Below, one piece after another: positions 10,896 through 22,460 of a DNA stretch of 64,000 nucleotides (its first letter is position 1; every line of letters starts with the position of its first letter). A program made the position numbers and the translations under genes. The notes under the pieces are model-generated. The model did not search any database, had not been told where the DNA came from, and saw only the letters and a list, made by a program, of their open reading frames with translations. Source of the stretch: Sinelater perroti (lineage: Eukaryota; Arthropoda; Insecta; Coleoptera; Elateridae); assembly GCA_036346155.1 (NCBI GenBank), contig JARFIY010000110.1, positions 15,349,001-15,413,000 of the forward strand, written 5' to 3'.

Positions 10896-12774
10896 AATAA
10901 TTAACAATTTAATTTTTTTTATTCAGTTCACTTTGATCCTACATTTTTCATGTATTTTAATGTGCAGTAAAAAAATTTGTGTAACTGCTATGAGAACATC
11001 AGTTAGTGAACTGCTTTCTAACATTTTTTCCTTAATAAATCTCCTTAAGAAGAACAATCATATAACTTTGGCAGTTATTGATTTCTGCTGTAAGAAAGAT
11101 TAGCTTACCTGAAAAAGTTAGTCTTATCAGTTCCATACAAATTATATAAGCAGTAGTCCTGTCCTGCTGGAATCATATCGTGTTGTGTTCTGTTAGATTG
11201 TTGGGGTGACAAAGTCTTGGAACGTAGGTATGTATTGCTGCGATCTGCCAATAACATAATTGCCATTTTTTTCTCTAAGAAGTAAAGACTAATACGCAGG
11301 TCAGCGTAAAATTTGCAACAAAATACCAACCTATGGTGAGTACAAAATATTTTAATTCACCAAAAATCGGAAATTCGTCCGAATATCAAATTTTGGTAAA
11401 TATGGTCTTACCGCTCTTAGTAATTTTTAATACTTTTTATAGAATTGAAGACGACTTTGTTATTTGTGTTAGACAGGGGCTGATACTTATGCGAGAACAG
11501 ATGCTACTTCTGTCGAAAGATTCTTCGTAATGATCTTTCGGAAATGCCAACTTTTAAGGTTCTGCATTAAAATTTGACTCACTGGCTCCACAATAGACTT
11601 GGGGGTACCAGTTTTCCTTCCTATTTTGAATGATTAAATTTCGAGCTTTCCTGCAATTTTTTTGCATATTTAATAATTTCAAACATTATAGCATATTAAA
11701 AATAGTTGCAGTTTTTTTTAAATATTCATAACGACAGATAAGTGCTGCAGAGCAAAAAACACCTGCGGTTTGCATTTTAAAAGTTTTGGTTTTACTCGGT
11801 AATAGCCGCTTCAGCCGTTAAATAATTCAAAGAAGGTGGCGGCTAATGGTTGGTGTCAATCTGTTATCGCATATCGATACTTTTGTAATATCTTTGACGT
11901 TTGATTGATTGATAGAGGCTGTGGGAACGTTTGCGCCGAAGTTCTCTAGCTGCTGTCAAAGGTATTCTCTGAAATGTAATATTTGCGGTTTCGGATTTTG
12001 CTGCCGGAGGTATCTCAATTTTCCTCGAATAAGTCCGGTGGTTTACAAATATTCTGGGAATGTTAGCTGTCAATTAGAACGCGAACCCCTTTAATTATCA
12101 GTTGGTTACTGTTATATTGATGGTGAAACAGAAGATAATAATTTAATGCCCGTTAAAATTGCATAAAGATCGTAATTTGGAAACCGAAACAAAAAAATAT
12201 TTTTCATTAGATAAATGATTGCAGTCAGTATGTAGCAAAAACTAAGAAAAACACAGTGAAACATACGAAGTTGGACAAATTTCGTGGTCCAGTTTGACTA
12301 ATTTCGCTTAATATTGGATATTCGTAATCTGCCGAATTTATATATTTGTTGTAAAAACTTGTTTGACGAATATTTCGAACACAAAGGTCTAACCAATCAG
12401 AACTCTTATAAAGATCGAGAAGATTCAAAATAAACTAACTTTAAATTTTTATTAATAACGCGTTTTAGCCGCGGATTTAACATAACGGAGCAACACACCA
12501 TATTGTTTGTATTGCGTAACATTTTATGATAGTTGTTTCTCAGACATCCACCTGAAGAGTCGAGTATTCATTATATTTTTTTAAAGATTACAACAAAACA
12601 TTTTTATTAAATATTCTTGAAAATGCAATTGCTTTACTTAAGTGTTCAGAAAGGCGTTTTTCTTGATTTCACACCTAATGCTGTAAAACAAAAAAATTGA
12701 CGCCTTTGACATAAAAATGGCACATATTTATTTTATACTGTTCTTATTTTTTACTTGTAACTTTAATGTAATCA
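10896..12774. other. AT-rich stretch, unidentified
   Basis: Several short open frames occur (for example minus 11105-11329 and minus 11864-12073), but none shows a domain I can name. A minus-strand reading near 11530-11640 has a faint helix-turn-helix look (GRKTGTPKSIVEPVSQIL), not enough to call. No tandem repeat or RNA gene was seen. Confidence 0.4.
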
Positions 12775-12776
12775 TA

Positions 12777-14576
12777 GTCTGTTTCAAAAATATAAAGTTA
12801 ACATTAATATAATGAAAATAGTTTGCACGACTACGATTATCTTGGCCGTCGATGCAAGTAGACTGTTATGCGCATGCGTGAACGAGGACGACATTATTGG
12901 CCATAACGATTGGAAGTTAGATGCCGGTAAGTGAACACAAGTAGTATATAATTGAGATAACAGAACAGCAAATTTGCATCAAATTTTATGCTAGATTATT
13001 TGTCCACAGAAACGATTCCAATGATTTAGAAGAATTTCAAAAACAGTACAATGAGAGCTTAAGTACGAGCATGATATAAGCAAAATAAAAATAGTTGATA
13101 ATTTATTAAGAATGATTTGCGTCCTGAAAGTTCAGCAACGAACAAACATAAAAAATGTTAAGCATGTACCGGTTACCATCAACAAGCCTAAGAATTAGTG
13201 TGTCAAATTATGACAAAGGTTCTTGCAATGAAACGTGTTGCGGTAACATTTTCAATAATTAATTTACCTTTTAAAAAGAAGAGATTTTACAGTCACTTAA
13301 GTAAGAGCGTGTTCAGGTTAATGTGGAAAATTTAAAAACATTTTAAGATACATGAGTACGTTGTACTCTATCAGAACAAAGATGCTATTGTATCATTAAT
13401 GTGTCCACTCACCACCAGCGTCGATAATTGTCTGGTGTATTCATCCGGCAAGGACCCCCAAATGTGACAAACTTCTCGTGTTAACTGCTTCAAAGTGAAC
13501 ACTGTTCTTCCACGGAGCTTGTGCTTGATGTATGCCCACGCATTCTCATTCGGATTTGCATCGGGCGACTGCGACGAGTGCGAATCAAGTGTAGCGATGC
13601 CAGGTTGCTCTTCAGTTCTTGTTTTTTTTTTTTGATAAACCAACGTTCGGCAGTCGGTAACAGATGTTTCTTATAATTCTTGAGCATTTTCAGAGAATTT
13701 AGGTCGTACGTAAACAGATGCAACATTCCGAAACCCACTTTTGAGAAGCAACCCCAAAGATGCATTTTTACTGGGCGTTTAACCATCCGCTGTACCAACC
13801 TGTTAGTTAAGGTTGACCAGGCTCGTGGGCCGATAACATATCCCCAAACAGAAGCTTTGCCCTTGAAAATTGCATTAGTCTAATCCTGATCGACATTGTC
13901 CTTTGCCCAAGTGAGTCGTTTTATCACGTGATTTTCACCTAACAAAGGTTTCTTCACTGAACTACGGCTTTTGATATAATGCGTAATGAAGATGAGTTAA
14001 GAGAGCTAAACCGTTCTGCTTCAATTTTGCTGTTCCTTGACGCAATCTGATGTTCGACTTAGAGGACACTTTTATTATCGAGCCGCGTTCCGGCAAGTCA
14101 TTGACCGTTTTTGTCTCCTTATATCCCTGCATCCACTTGCTTACAAATGTTTTCGACTTGTTCATGTACTTAGCAGTCGTTGCATGAGATATTTTCGGAC
14201 CTTTCGGGTGCGTTTCTCTAGCAAGAATTTAATGTCACCTGATTTTTTGTGACACATCATCGAAGACAAGGGGTTCCTCTATTGACTCACAAAAAAATTA
14301 GAACGATACTTTTTACCAACTGCTAATTATGCCGAACTGACTGTAGACCATCGATGTGATTCAGGGCAATATAACGGAGCAGTTATTTGCGTTTTTAATA
14401 CAAAACTTTGAAAATTGTTTTGAACAGTGCAAACGACGTTGAGAGAAATGTGTGAAATCCCAAGGAAACTACTTGGGTTATTTGTATTTTGTAACACTTT
14501 GATTAAATATGTACTTTTTTTTGTTATTATAATTTTTTATATTATATGGTTCGATACCTTCGGGATAGACCGTTTA
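12777..14576 (+). mobile_element. mariner relict split by a Tc1 insertion
   Basis: The left end GTCTGTTTCAAAAATATAAA follows TA at 12775. The right end, GGTTCGATACCTTCGGGATA at 14548, reads in reverse complement like the family terminus (GGTCT-TCxxxAAGTATCGAACC). The leader around GCGCATGCGTG and GGAAGTTAGATGC is shared with the copies at 3446 and 9860. The plus-strand N-terminus reads EQQICIKF near 12970. The C-terminus near 14390-14480 reads FENCFEQCKRR-stop-EKCVKSQGNY (mariner: CFEQWKRRWEKCVKSxGxYFE). The interior is replaced by a Tc1 element on the opposite strand. Confidence 0.75.
13371..14252 (-). pseudogene. Tc1-family transposase relict (nested)
   Basis: Minus strand, nearly full length but frameshifted. 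The N-terminal helix-turn-helix has SKTFVSKWMQGYKETKTVND then LPERGS (14165-14080), followed by RLRQGTAKLKQNG. Then come WAKDNV and HLWGCFSKVGFGMLHLF (13770-13720; Tc1: VWGCFS), KKHLLPTAERW, and the terminal block SSQSPDANPNENAWAYIKHK at 13590-13530 (Tc1: SPDLNPIENxW, whose E is the third catalytic residue of the DD34E triad). The DNDPKH block is deleted near 13630, where a T run lies. Start chosen at the block reading HKKSGDIKFLLE. No terminal repeats were identified. Confidence 0.88.
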
Positions 14577-15369
14577 TGTTACGAAATTGTCAAAATTATG
14601 TTGTGGAATATCTACAAAATAAAAATCCACGTTGTTGAAAAATTAAAGTTTTCATAATTCGCGGTTTCACATGTATTTAAAAATTCAAAAAACGTTTGAC
14701 TATAGAAAGGAAGCTGGTTAATGGTAGTAAACACCGTAGAATGAGTTATAGTGCGGCCAAGAAATTTTTTTAAACATATGCACAGAATTAAAATGTTTCT
14801 TCTATAAAGTTTCTGAAAAATGGAAAAGACCCAAATATTAGTGCAAAAAGTTACAGCTGGTTTCTAGCTTCAGATAGAGATGCAAGCAAAATTTAATATT
14901 AAAATTCCTGCTGTAGTTATAGATGGTGAAGCCTACTGCTTCAAAAATTTGAATTACCTTGCTACTTACAATTTTTATACTGCATTATACCGGAAATGTG
15001 CCCCTGAAGACTGTAAGCAAAGTTAAAGGTAGAATTTCACAAATTTCAAGTCGATCGGCCGAATAGTTTTCGCGCTATTCTGCACGCCAATTTCGAAAAT
15101 GTTGTTTTGAGATAAACGCAATGCAAAAACTCTACTAACGGAAAAATTCGACTGACTGTAACTGTAGTTGCTGTAACGTACGTTCCCTATCCATATTCTA
15201 TATATGCTTTCAAAACATGAATAAAGAAATAACGAAGGACAGGTCCCCGTATACCTGGTTCTCTGCATTGTATACAGAGAGAGCGGTGAGGGACCCCTCG
15301 CTCCGAATTTGGACGTTGAGGCGCAGTGTTCACAGGGCTGTAACTTTTACAATTTTTAGTATTTCACTT
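14577..15369. other. unidentified stretch with a faint FLYWCH-like reading
   Basis: No stable frame. A plus-strand reading at about 14905-15010 (VIDGEAYCFKN ... YNFYTALYRKC) has the spacing of a FLYWCH-type zinc finger, but key residues are missing. The block near 15040 (TTTCAAGTCGATCGGCCGAA) resembles repeat sequence common in insect genomes, from memory only. A short palindromic pair GTATAC flanks 15250-15272. Confidence 0.3.
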
Positions 15370-16105
15370 TGAAATTTTGGGAAAATATTCTTCGAATATA
15401 TTACTATCAATACACAAGCATATGGAAAACCACCAAAGCCAATACCAGACAAGTAATCGTAGCGACATTAATAGTCAATAACAATCTTCATTATATTGAT
15501 GATGAAAATTGCAACATTTTCTCAGAAATACTAAATACTACGTTTATTCATACTATTTCAGATAATCACAGAGAATTTTCAAAGGAAAACTGTTTAGTAT
15601 AACGAGTATAAATGCATACGCATACACCAACGTGGCAACAGAAGAAAAGCAAAAGTTTTACTATTTCTTAGAGAAAACAATAGACAGTGTGTCGAAGAAT
15701 GTTATTTGCATCGTGATTGGCGACTTGAAGTAGAAAAGGAAGAAGCATACAAACCAACGCTTGGAAACCACATCTGCATCACAAAAGTAACTGATAAATA
15801 GGGCAGTAAGCAAAGGATTGGTAATAAGTAGAACCACTTTTCTGCATAAAGATATCCAAGAGGAAATCTGAAAGTCAGATGATAGAATAACAATAAATCA
15901 AACAGATTATGTGCTAATCAATATAACAAACTGCACAAATGTAATGGCCATGAGAACAATGAGGGGTACCGACTGCGATAGTAACCATTTCTTAGTAAAA
16001 TTAAGACAAACGATATCAAATACAAAGTGGCAAAGTATAAGTAATACATAAAAAAATACAATATACGAGTGCTAAAAAATATTGAACCTATAATAAAATA
16101 TCAAT
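15370..16105 (+). mobile_element. RTE-type LINE, 5' part (endonuclease) before the jockey insertion
   Basis: Plus-strand reading through stops gives ITSINAYAYTNVATEEKQKF (15605-15650), then IVIGDLK (endonuclease GDFNAK block, N lost), VISRTTFLHKDIQEE, and MRTMRGTDCDSNHFLVKLR at about 15945-16005, equivalent to the RGxDxxSDHxLV end of RTE endonucleases. This is the domain that nicks the target for target-primed reverse transcription. The protein is broken by several stops. It continues in frame at 19042 once the jockey element is removed. Confidence 0.85.
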
Positions 16106-16123
16106 GGAGACTAGCTAATGGAC
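16106..16123. repeat. jockey target-site duplication, left
   Basis: Matches 19042-19059 with two mismatches. Joining the two flanks through one copy keeps the RTE reading frame (YQWRLA then EGLEQLEEE). Confidence 0.88.
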
Positions 16124-19041
16124 GAGCGTATAGTAAGATTAGAATATAGTGCAAAAGGAGCTATTCCTAAGACCCATAATGGTAAATAGTTTAAGAATAA
16201 TGGAATGGAATGCCAATGGACTATTGCAACATCAACAAGAATTGCAAATAGTTCTAGATATAGAAAACATTGATATTTGTCTCATCTCTGAGACACATTT
16301 TACCAATGAACCCTTTATTAGATTTAAGGGATATAAAGTATACCATACTATACACCCTGAAAACGCAGCCAAAGGAGGTAGTGCAATAATAATAAAAGAG
16401 TCGATTAAACACCACCAAGAAATGGGATACAAAACAAAGGAATTTCAAGCTACCGCAGTCAATGTCGTAACTAGAACATATGAGATCATAATTGCAGCAG
16501 TGTACTGTCCCCAAGACATGCTCTCAAAAAGACCAATATCTCGATTTTTTAAGCAGCCATGGTCGAAGATTCATAATTGGAGGAGATTTTAACTCCAAGC
16601 ATACCAATTGGGGATCTAGACTAACAACCACCAAGGGAAGAGAACTCTTGGAAGCAGTCAAACAACTAAAATGTGAAACACTGTCAACTGGAAAACCAAC
16701 ATACTGGCCTACAGATCCAGAGAAAATCCCAGACTTAATTGACTTCTTCATAACTCGAAATGTTTCAGTGAACTACATGCATGTCGAAGAAGCCTGGGAC
16801 ATGAACTCCGATCACTCTCCCATTCTTCTCACGCTTAGTGATAGTATCATACAAAAGGAATTAATCCTAGATTAGTTAATAAGCTGACTGATTGGTGCAG
16901 CTTCAAATTACAACTCGAAGAAAATATCAATTTGACAGTTCCTCTGAGAAATGAAGAACAACTAGATAACGAAACAGAAACTTTTATTAGGGATATCCAA
17001 CAAGCAGCATGGGATAATACCCTACAATTACCACAAGAATCAAAGGTAACAAGTACCCAAGAAAAATAAAACAGCTTATCTATGAAAAGAGAAGACTCAG
17101 AAGAATCTGGCATCAATCTCGAGCACCAACCGACAAAACTGCATTGAACAACACTACCCAGCAATTAAAAAGGGAAATTCAGAAATTCAAAATGAATCGA
17201 TCAGTGACTACTTAAGTGAATTGTCAAATGACAGCAAAACTGACTATTCTCTCTGGAGATCAACTAAAACCTAAAAAGGCCGATCATACAGAATCCACCA
17301 ATAAAAATGCAGATGGGAGTTGGGCAAAAGTAATATACAGAAAGCTAATAGATTCGCTGAGCATCTCGAAAGAACATTTCAACCGAATGAAGGCGAAGAC
17401 ACATTAGATTGGGAAAACCTTAATCAAGAAGAAGGCGAAATCAGACCCACTAGTCCAAAAGAAATTGCAATTGAAATTAACGAAAACATGGACTCAAAGA
17501 AGGCTCCAGGATTTGACCTGATTACTGGGGAAATTCTAAAACAACTACCTAGGAAAGCAATAGTCAAACTTACCTATCTTATCAATGCCTCGTTTCGACT
17601 GAGATATGTACCCAAGATATGGAAAGTAGCTGAGGTGATAATGATCCCTAAACCTGGAAAAGCACCAAATCAAGTCACAGCTTACAGACCAATCTCATTA
17701 CTTCCAGTAATCTCGAAAATATTCGAAAATTATTACTTAAAAGGTTGAAACCCATTATAGAAGACAAGAACTTATTTCCATCACATCAGTTTGGATTCAG
17801 GGATAGCCATTCAACCATTGACCAAGTGCACAGGATAACAAACATAATCGAAAGAGCTTTAGAGGAAAGAAAAGTTTGTTCTGCCATCTTTCTTGATGTA
17901 GCACAAGCTTTCGACAAAGTGTGGCACGAGGGACTACGGTACAAATTAAGAAAACTTTTGCCCAGACAGTATACAGAACTATTGGAATCATACATTGCAG
18001 ATAGAGCTTTCAGAATCAAGCAAGAAGATTCTTACTCCGAATTAAAAGAAATTAAAGCAGGAGTGCCACAGGGCAGTGTATTGGGACCTGTCCTATACCT
18101 ATTATACACCAGTGACATACCTGAGCCAATGCATGACACGATTGCTACCTTCGCAGATGATACGGCTATCTCGTCTGTAGGCAAAGACTTCGAAGAAGCA
18201 GCTAGAAACTTGCAGTCATCTGCTAATAAAATTAACAACTGGACTAAACGCTGGCGAATTAAATTGAACGAAACTAAATCCGTCCATGTCAATTTTACAG
18301 ACAAACATAATCAACATATCCCCATTAGCATAAATAATACACAAATACCATACGCCAATACAGCAAAATATTTGGGTATTACTCTTGATGGTAAGCTGCG
18401 CTGGAAGGCCCATATAAAAAAAAACGAGAAGAACTAGGCTTCAAGTATAAGAAAATGTATTGGCTCTTGGGTAGACACTCCACGTTGTCAATCTACAACA
18501 AAATGCTACTGTATAAACAAATCCTTAAGCCCGTATGGACATATGGCGCCCAGATGTGGGGTTGTGCCAGAAAGAGCAATATAGATATCATGCAGCGCTT
18601 TCAGAATAAAGTACTGAGGAATATTGTCGACGCTCCTTGGTACTTTAGAAACAGTGACCTTCATCGAGATTTGGAAATGGAAACTGTTAGCCAAGCCAAG
18701 CCATTGAAAAATTGCCAGAAGCCATGAACAGCGACTTCTTCATCACGTCAATGTTGAGGCCATCCAGCTCCTCGACAACACGATGTTAGTCAGAAGACTC
18801 AAAAGGACTAAACCCTTTGAGTTGGTATAAGTGTTTGTGAAAAAGCAGAGTAAAGTGCTATTAGTGTGCGCAATAATTAAGTGCAATTAAATAATTAGAG
18901 TCTAGGAACTGCTAATGAGTAAGACCCTAGGTTAAATTTTGTAGTAGTAATTTAAGTTTGCACAAAATTTCTCATTGATCAATGTATGATCAGATTGTAA
19001 TCCAAAGAAACACCAATAAAGGTATTTCATATAAAAAAAAA
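16124..19041 (+). mobile_element. jockey-type LINE inserted in the RTE element
   Basis: A ~2.9 kb insertion ends in AATAAA (19015-19020) and a short A tail. It is bounded by an 18-bp direct repeat, GGAGACTAGCTAATGGAC at 16106-16123 and GGAGACTAGCTGAAGGAC at 19042-19059 (two mismatches). It starts just upstream of the ORF2 start codon, so it is 5'-truncated and lacks ORF1. It is the best-preserved LINE in the window, meaning it is younger than its host RTE copy. Confidence 0.92.
16179..18830 (+). pseudogene. jockey ORF2 (endonuclease-reverse transcriptase), frameshifted
   Basis: Start ATG at 16179, stop TAA at 18828. The endonuclease has WNANG (16203), ISETHF, GGDFNSK (16584) and SDHSP (16808), the usual apurinic-type catalytic set. 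The reverse transcriptase has KKAPGFDLI (17500), YRPISLLP (17683), FLDVAQAFDKVWH (17890), AGVPQGSVLGP (18058) and the polymerase box FADDT (18151). Next are the KYLGITLDGKLRW block, the LKPVWTYGAQMWG thumb region and the ending RRLKRTKPFELV. At least five frame changes or stops (near 16530, 16870, 17310, 17746 and 18437) make it inactive. All catalytic motifs are otherwise intact, which implies recent loss. Confidence 0.93.
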
Positions 19042-19059
19042 GGAGACTAGCTGAAGGAC
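19042..19059. repeat. jockey target-site duplication, right
   Basis: Follows the A tail of the jockey copy and matches 16106-16123. Confidence 0.88.
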
Positions 19060-20474
19060 TGGAACAGTTAGAGGAAGAAAAATGAGTAGATGAATACATT
19101 AGCAAACGCTGAAAAAACATTAAAAAAGCTATCAATAAAACAACAAAAGAAATTATAGGAACAACTAAATCACAAAGAAAGTAATGGTTTCATGACGAGA
19201 ACAAACTAGTGACAGATAATAGGAGACAAACATGTGTACGCTGCGACAAAATAAGTTATAGTAAATGAAACTTTGAAGAAGCCCAAATACAAACTAGACA
19301 TATAGAAGCGAAGATGGATCTAAACAAAATAAGGGAGACATACAAAGAAGTAAATAATTTTAGAAAGAGATTTAAACCTAGAAAAAAGAAAAAGAAAATA
19401 GTAAATAAGGAGGGCATAATTAATAAGTGAAACAAATATTTTGGTGAACTGTTTAGGTTAAATCAAGAAAAAAAACCAAAGAACCTGAAAACCAAAATCT
19501 TGACAAAACTAAATGTAAAAAAGAGTAAACAAATTAGAAAAAGAGCCAACATATAACAAAATCAAAACTAGCACGAATAAAAAAGATCAAGGCACTAGTT
19601 GAAGATGAAATTACAGCCAAACTACTAATAACTGGAGGACTAGACCTATGAAAAATAATACATAATTACATTCTAAGAATAAGGAAAAATGAAGAGATGC
19701 CAATAGCCCGGAATGTAGGGGTTATATGTCCTATACACAAAAAGGGGAATAAAGCAGTATGATCCGATTTCAGGGGAATGTTCTGAATATAACGTATAAA
19801 GTTTTGTCAAAAGAAGTTGAAAGAGTTAAAATAAGTTAAAGAGAAATAAAGAAAACCATCAAATGAGTTTCGGGAAAGGTAAATACATAATGGACCAGAT
19901 ATTTAGTTTGTGACAAATTGTACAAAAAGTAAGGGACTATACTTCCTCTTAATCTACATAATATACTTGTAGGCTATAAACAAGCCTACGATGTAATTCA
20001 GTGAGACAAGCTTTAGATAATATCGGAACACCGCTAAAAATAAAACAATTAATCCTGATGACCATTAAAAACGTGAAATATAAGATACAAGTTGGATCAG
20101 AGAAGGCAACACCCATTAGCAGCAATGTAGAGACACTACTATTAAATAGAGTACTAAATGGAATTATTACAAAGAAATACTATACCACCTGGTAGATATT
20201 TATTTAGAAATAAGAATCAAATATTGGGGTATGCAAATGACAGCCATACTTAGCGTTGGAGAAAGAAACATTGCGGAAGCAACTCGAAGAGAACTCGAAA
20301 AAAGTAGCATTTAACTGAATTTAACTATTCAGTGTTTATAGAGTCTACTTTTCTATAAATAGCATTTTAAAAATAAAACTAATACCAAGAAAAACTAAAC
20401 TGACAGTATATAAGACTAATTCTAATCTATGAATACGAATCATGGACTTTAGTAAAAAGAGAAGAACAAACACT
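19042..20474 (+). mobile_element. RTE-type LINE, middle part (reverse transcriptase)
   Basis: The sequence continues in frame from the 5' part: EGLEQLEEEK, TTKEIIGTTKSQRK-WFHDE and a lysine-rich linker. Then comes a reverse transcriptase with VICPIHKKGNK (19712, RTE: IPIHKKGDK), a palm block like NIGTPLKIKQLILMTIKNVK (20030) and the polymerase box reading YANDS (20232) where YADD is expected. It ends with KLTVYKTN...WTLVKREEQT near 20470. Many stops; clearly older than the jockey copy inside it. Confidence 0.85.
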
Positions 20475-20780
20475 TCTCCTTCTTTTTGTTTTGGCGTCTC
20501 CTATTTTTTTTTAAGTTGGCGACCATATTGGCAATCATAACTTTTGTCTTGTTATGATTTTCAGCTATTATGATTATCTTGAGGAAAATAATAATTTAGA
20601 CTCCAGGTAGTTTCCCGTTGTTTTCCTAGACCGGTCTAGGATATAAGAAGAGACAGAATAAGATAGGTTATGAGCAGAATTTAAGGGGTGGGTCTTGGTT
20701 CTCTCCTAGTATTAGCAGTTAGGAGAGGATCAAGATTTAAGTGGGGCTGTCTCGTACCGGGATCGTAAAAGAGTGTACAC
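20475..20780. mobile_element. unidentified ~300-bp insert inside the RTE element
   Basis: The RTE reading breaks after KREEQT (about 20473) and resumes at about 20785 with NKY-RVFKRII, the continuation seen in intact relatives. The intervening sequence starts with a T/C-rich run and contains a near-perfect hairpin: CTTGGTTCTCTCCT (20694-20707) pairing with AGGAGAGGATCAAG (20721-20734). The flanks share AACAAACACT and AAACAAATACT, possibly a decayed target duplication. It could be a SINE or a short DNA transposon; I do not recognise the family. Confidence 0.5.
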
Positions 20781-20985
20781 TCGCTACTTATAAACAAATA
20801 CTAAGAGTATTTAAAAGGATAATACTGCAGACCAATGTGAAATGGTAGAGAATAAAAACAGAAAGTAGAACTGAAGATGCTCTGCAAGAAATTAGACATA
20901 ATTATTGCAATCAAGCGCTTGAGAATACAGTCGATAGGACATACAGCACAGCTGACATCAAATACATAATACAACGTCCTGAGAC
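20781..20985 (+). mobile_element. RTE-type LINE, 3' part
   Basis: Plus-strand reading NKYSRVFKRIILQTNVKW, then RIKTESRTEDALQEI, matches the RTE C-terminal region (RKILRxIYGPxxxxGxWRIRTNxEL) and ends near 20985 where the truncated mariner begins. Confidence 0.65.
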
Positions 20986-20989
20986 ATTG

Positions 20990-21530
20990 CCACCCGTGCA
21001 GTCTTGTATTCTTCGGTCAGCATTCGGGACCCACCTCATAGACACTTTCCGCATTTTCAGATCATCGTGGATAATGGACTCCACAGATTCTACAGTAATG
21101 TCAAATTAAGAGATGATATGCACCTAATCGACGGTCTTCCATAACAACTTGCTCCACTCGCGCGATTATGGTTTCGGTCCAGCTGGTTCGTGACCGAGGT
21201 TGCTTTGGCCCATTGTCACATAGCTCTTGACCTTCTTTAAAGAACGCACATTTTTAACATCCATAACGCCTTTACGGCCATGTTTCACTCAATTGGCGAT
21301 AAATTTCGATGGGCGTTTTACCACGCAAGACAAGAAAACGTCATTTGAAGTATACAAAACAATACTCACTGCAATTACGGTAATTCGACCTGTGCATATT
21401 GTATGGCGCTGCCTTCTACATTACAAATTGAGGAATATTTCCCGCGCCTTTTAAACTTAACCGCATCTCTCTACTTGCTCTCACTACCAAGAAAAAAAAA
21501 TTGGAGGCCTTAAAACTTCAACGCACCTCG
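20990..21530 (-). mobile_element. truncated mariner, same family as 8541-9289
   Basis: Only one end is kept: the right end at 21530, before TA, has reverse complement CGAGGTGCGTTGAAGTTTTA. The sequence aligns over ~500 bp with 8749-9289, including the block around TTCCATAACAACTTGCTCCA versus TTCAAACATAACTTGCTCCA. The minus strand encodes decayed pieces of the N-terminal DNA-binding domain. The catalytic half and the left end are missing. Confidence 0.82.
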
Positions 21531-21532
21531 TA

Positions 21533-21680
21533 ATAGTCAACCAACAACAATACGACCAAAAAAAGACCAGACAAGATATGTCGACAACATGTACCAAGAT
21601 CTACAATATTGGAAAAAATTGAAAAAGATTATTGAATTGGTGAGGATCTTCGATGTATAATAAAACCCAAAAGAAGAAGA
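21533..21680 (+). mobile_element. LINE C-terminal remnant after the mariner
   Basis: The plus strand reads RPKKRP-like residues, then TRYVDNMYQDLQYWKK, similar to the last block of RTE proteins (RGRPKxRWxDxV...), and a short GAAGAAGAATT stretch. It is the likely end of the 15.4-21.0 kb RTE copy. Confidence 0.5.
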
Positions 21681-21969
21681 ATTGACTTAGTGAATTCATT
21701 TTTCCAGTGATAATGTAATAGCTGCTAGAATCTAAATACAAATCTATACCTATATATACCTTACACATTGCTGAGATTTGCAATGGCGTTGTCAGTAAAT
21801 ATAGTTATTTGTCTGCTAAGTATATTTATTAGTAATTTAATTTATGGTTAAACAATTTTTTGTATGGCCCTCGTATTTATTATCCGTATAGAATTGCAAA
21901 ATTGATTTATTGGGCGGTTTGTTCTTGCTTTTAGCGAAAAACAATCCTGCTAATTAAAATCTAAAAATG

Positions 21970-22460
21970 CAGGCTGCGATGTTTATCGACGCACATCGCA
22001 TGTCCACGAAACGAGCACGAGGGGAGGCAGCACAATAAAACCTGCGGGCATAAACACAGAAGTCACATAAATATTATACAAAGAAACAGCATCGGGGTCG
22101 CCATCGTTGTTTTTGACGCGAGGTCGTGGACACGGTATTAACACTGTTGTCTTGGCTGCGGGGCCGGCCGGCTCCGGCCTGTTGTGCCGGCTGGCTCCAG
22201 GCCCGGAGCCGCGGTCCACTCGTCGCGGCGCCGAGGGCGCCGTCATCTTCGGCTCCCCTGTTTATACGCTCCGATTACATGGCCGCTATATTAATGTCGC
22301 GCACCCCTCGTTACCGGCGCACCGGAAACGGAGCCAATTTGCGCGACGCCGACGACGACGCCTCGGGGGCTGACAGTCGCGCCGCTAATGTACACCAAGA
22401 AGTCGCCGGCGCTCGAGGGTGTCTGGTCAGGAGTGCTTGTCAGGGGCCGTGAAAGCCGAG
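21970..22460. other. GC/CpG-rich island 2
   Basis: Sharp GC-rich block, strongly CpG-dense, with ETS-like, CRE-like and homeodomain-like words, between AT-rich flanks. It holds a foldback motif at 22165-22213 (CGGCTCCGG facing CCCGGAGCCG, with GGCTGGCTCC between them). A motif with the same three blocks and spacing is in island 4. Open frames here (22107-22373, 22126-22452, 21983-22246) are on both strands, low in complexity and show no domain. Candidate regulatory element or CpG-rich promoter. Confidence 0.45.

Noticed and set aside
14880..15010. FLYWCH zinc finger
   Set aside because: Only spacing is suggestive; the Trp and His ligands cannot be placed.
21983..22452. Arg/Gly/Pro-rich frames in GC island 2
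   Set aside because: Frames are open on both strands because of GC content; no domain, and no splice or start context that favours one.
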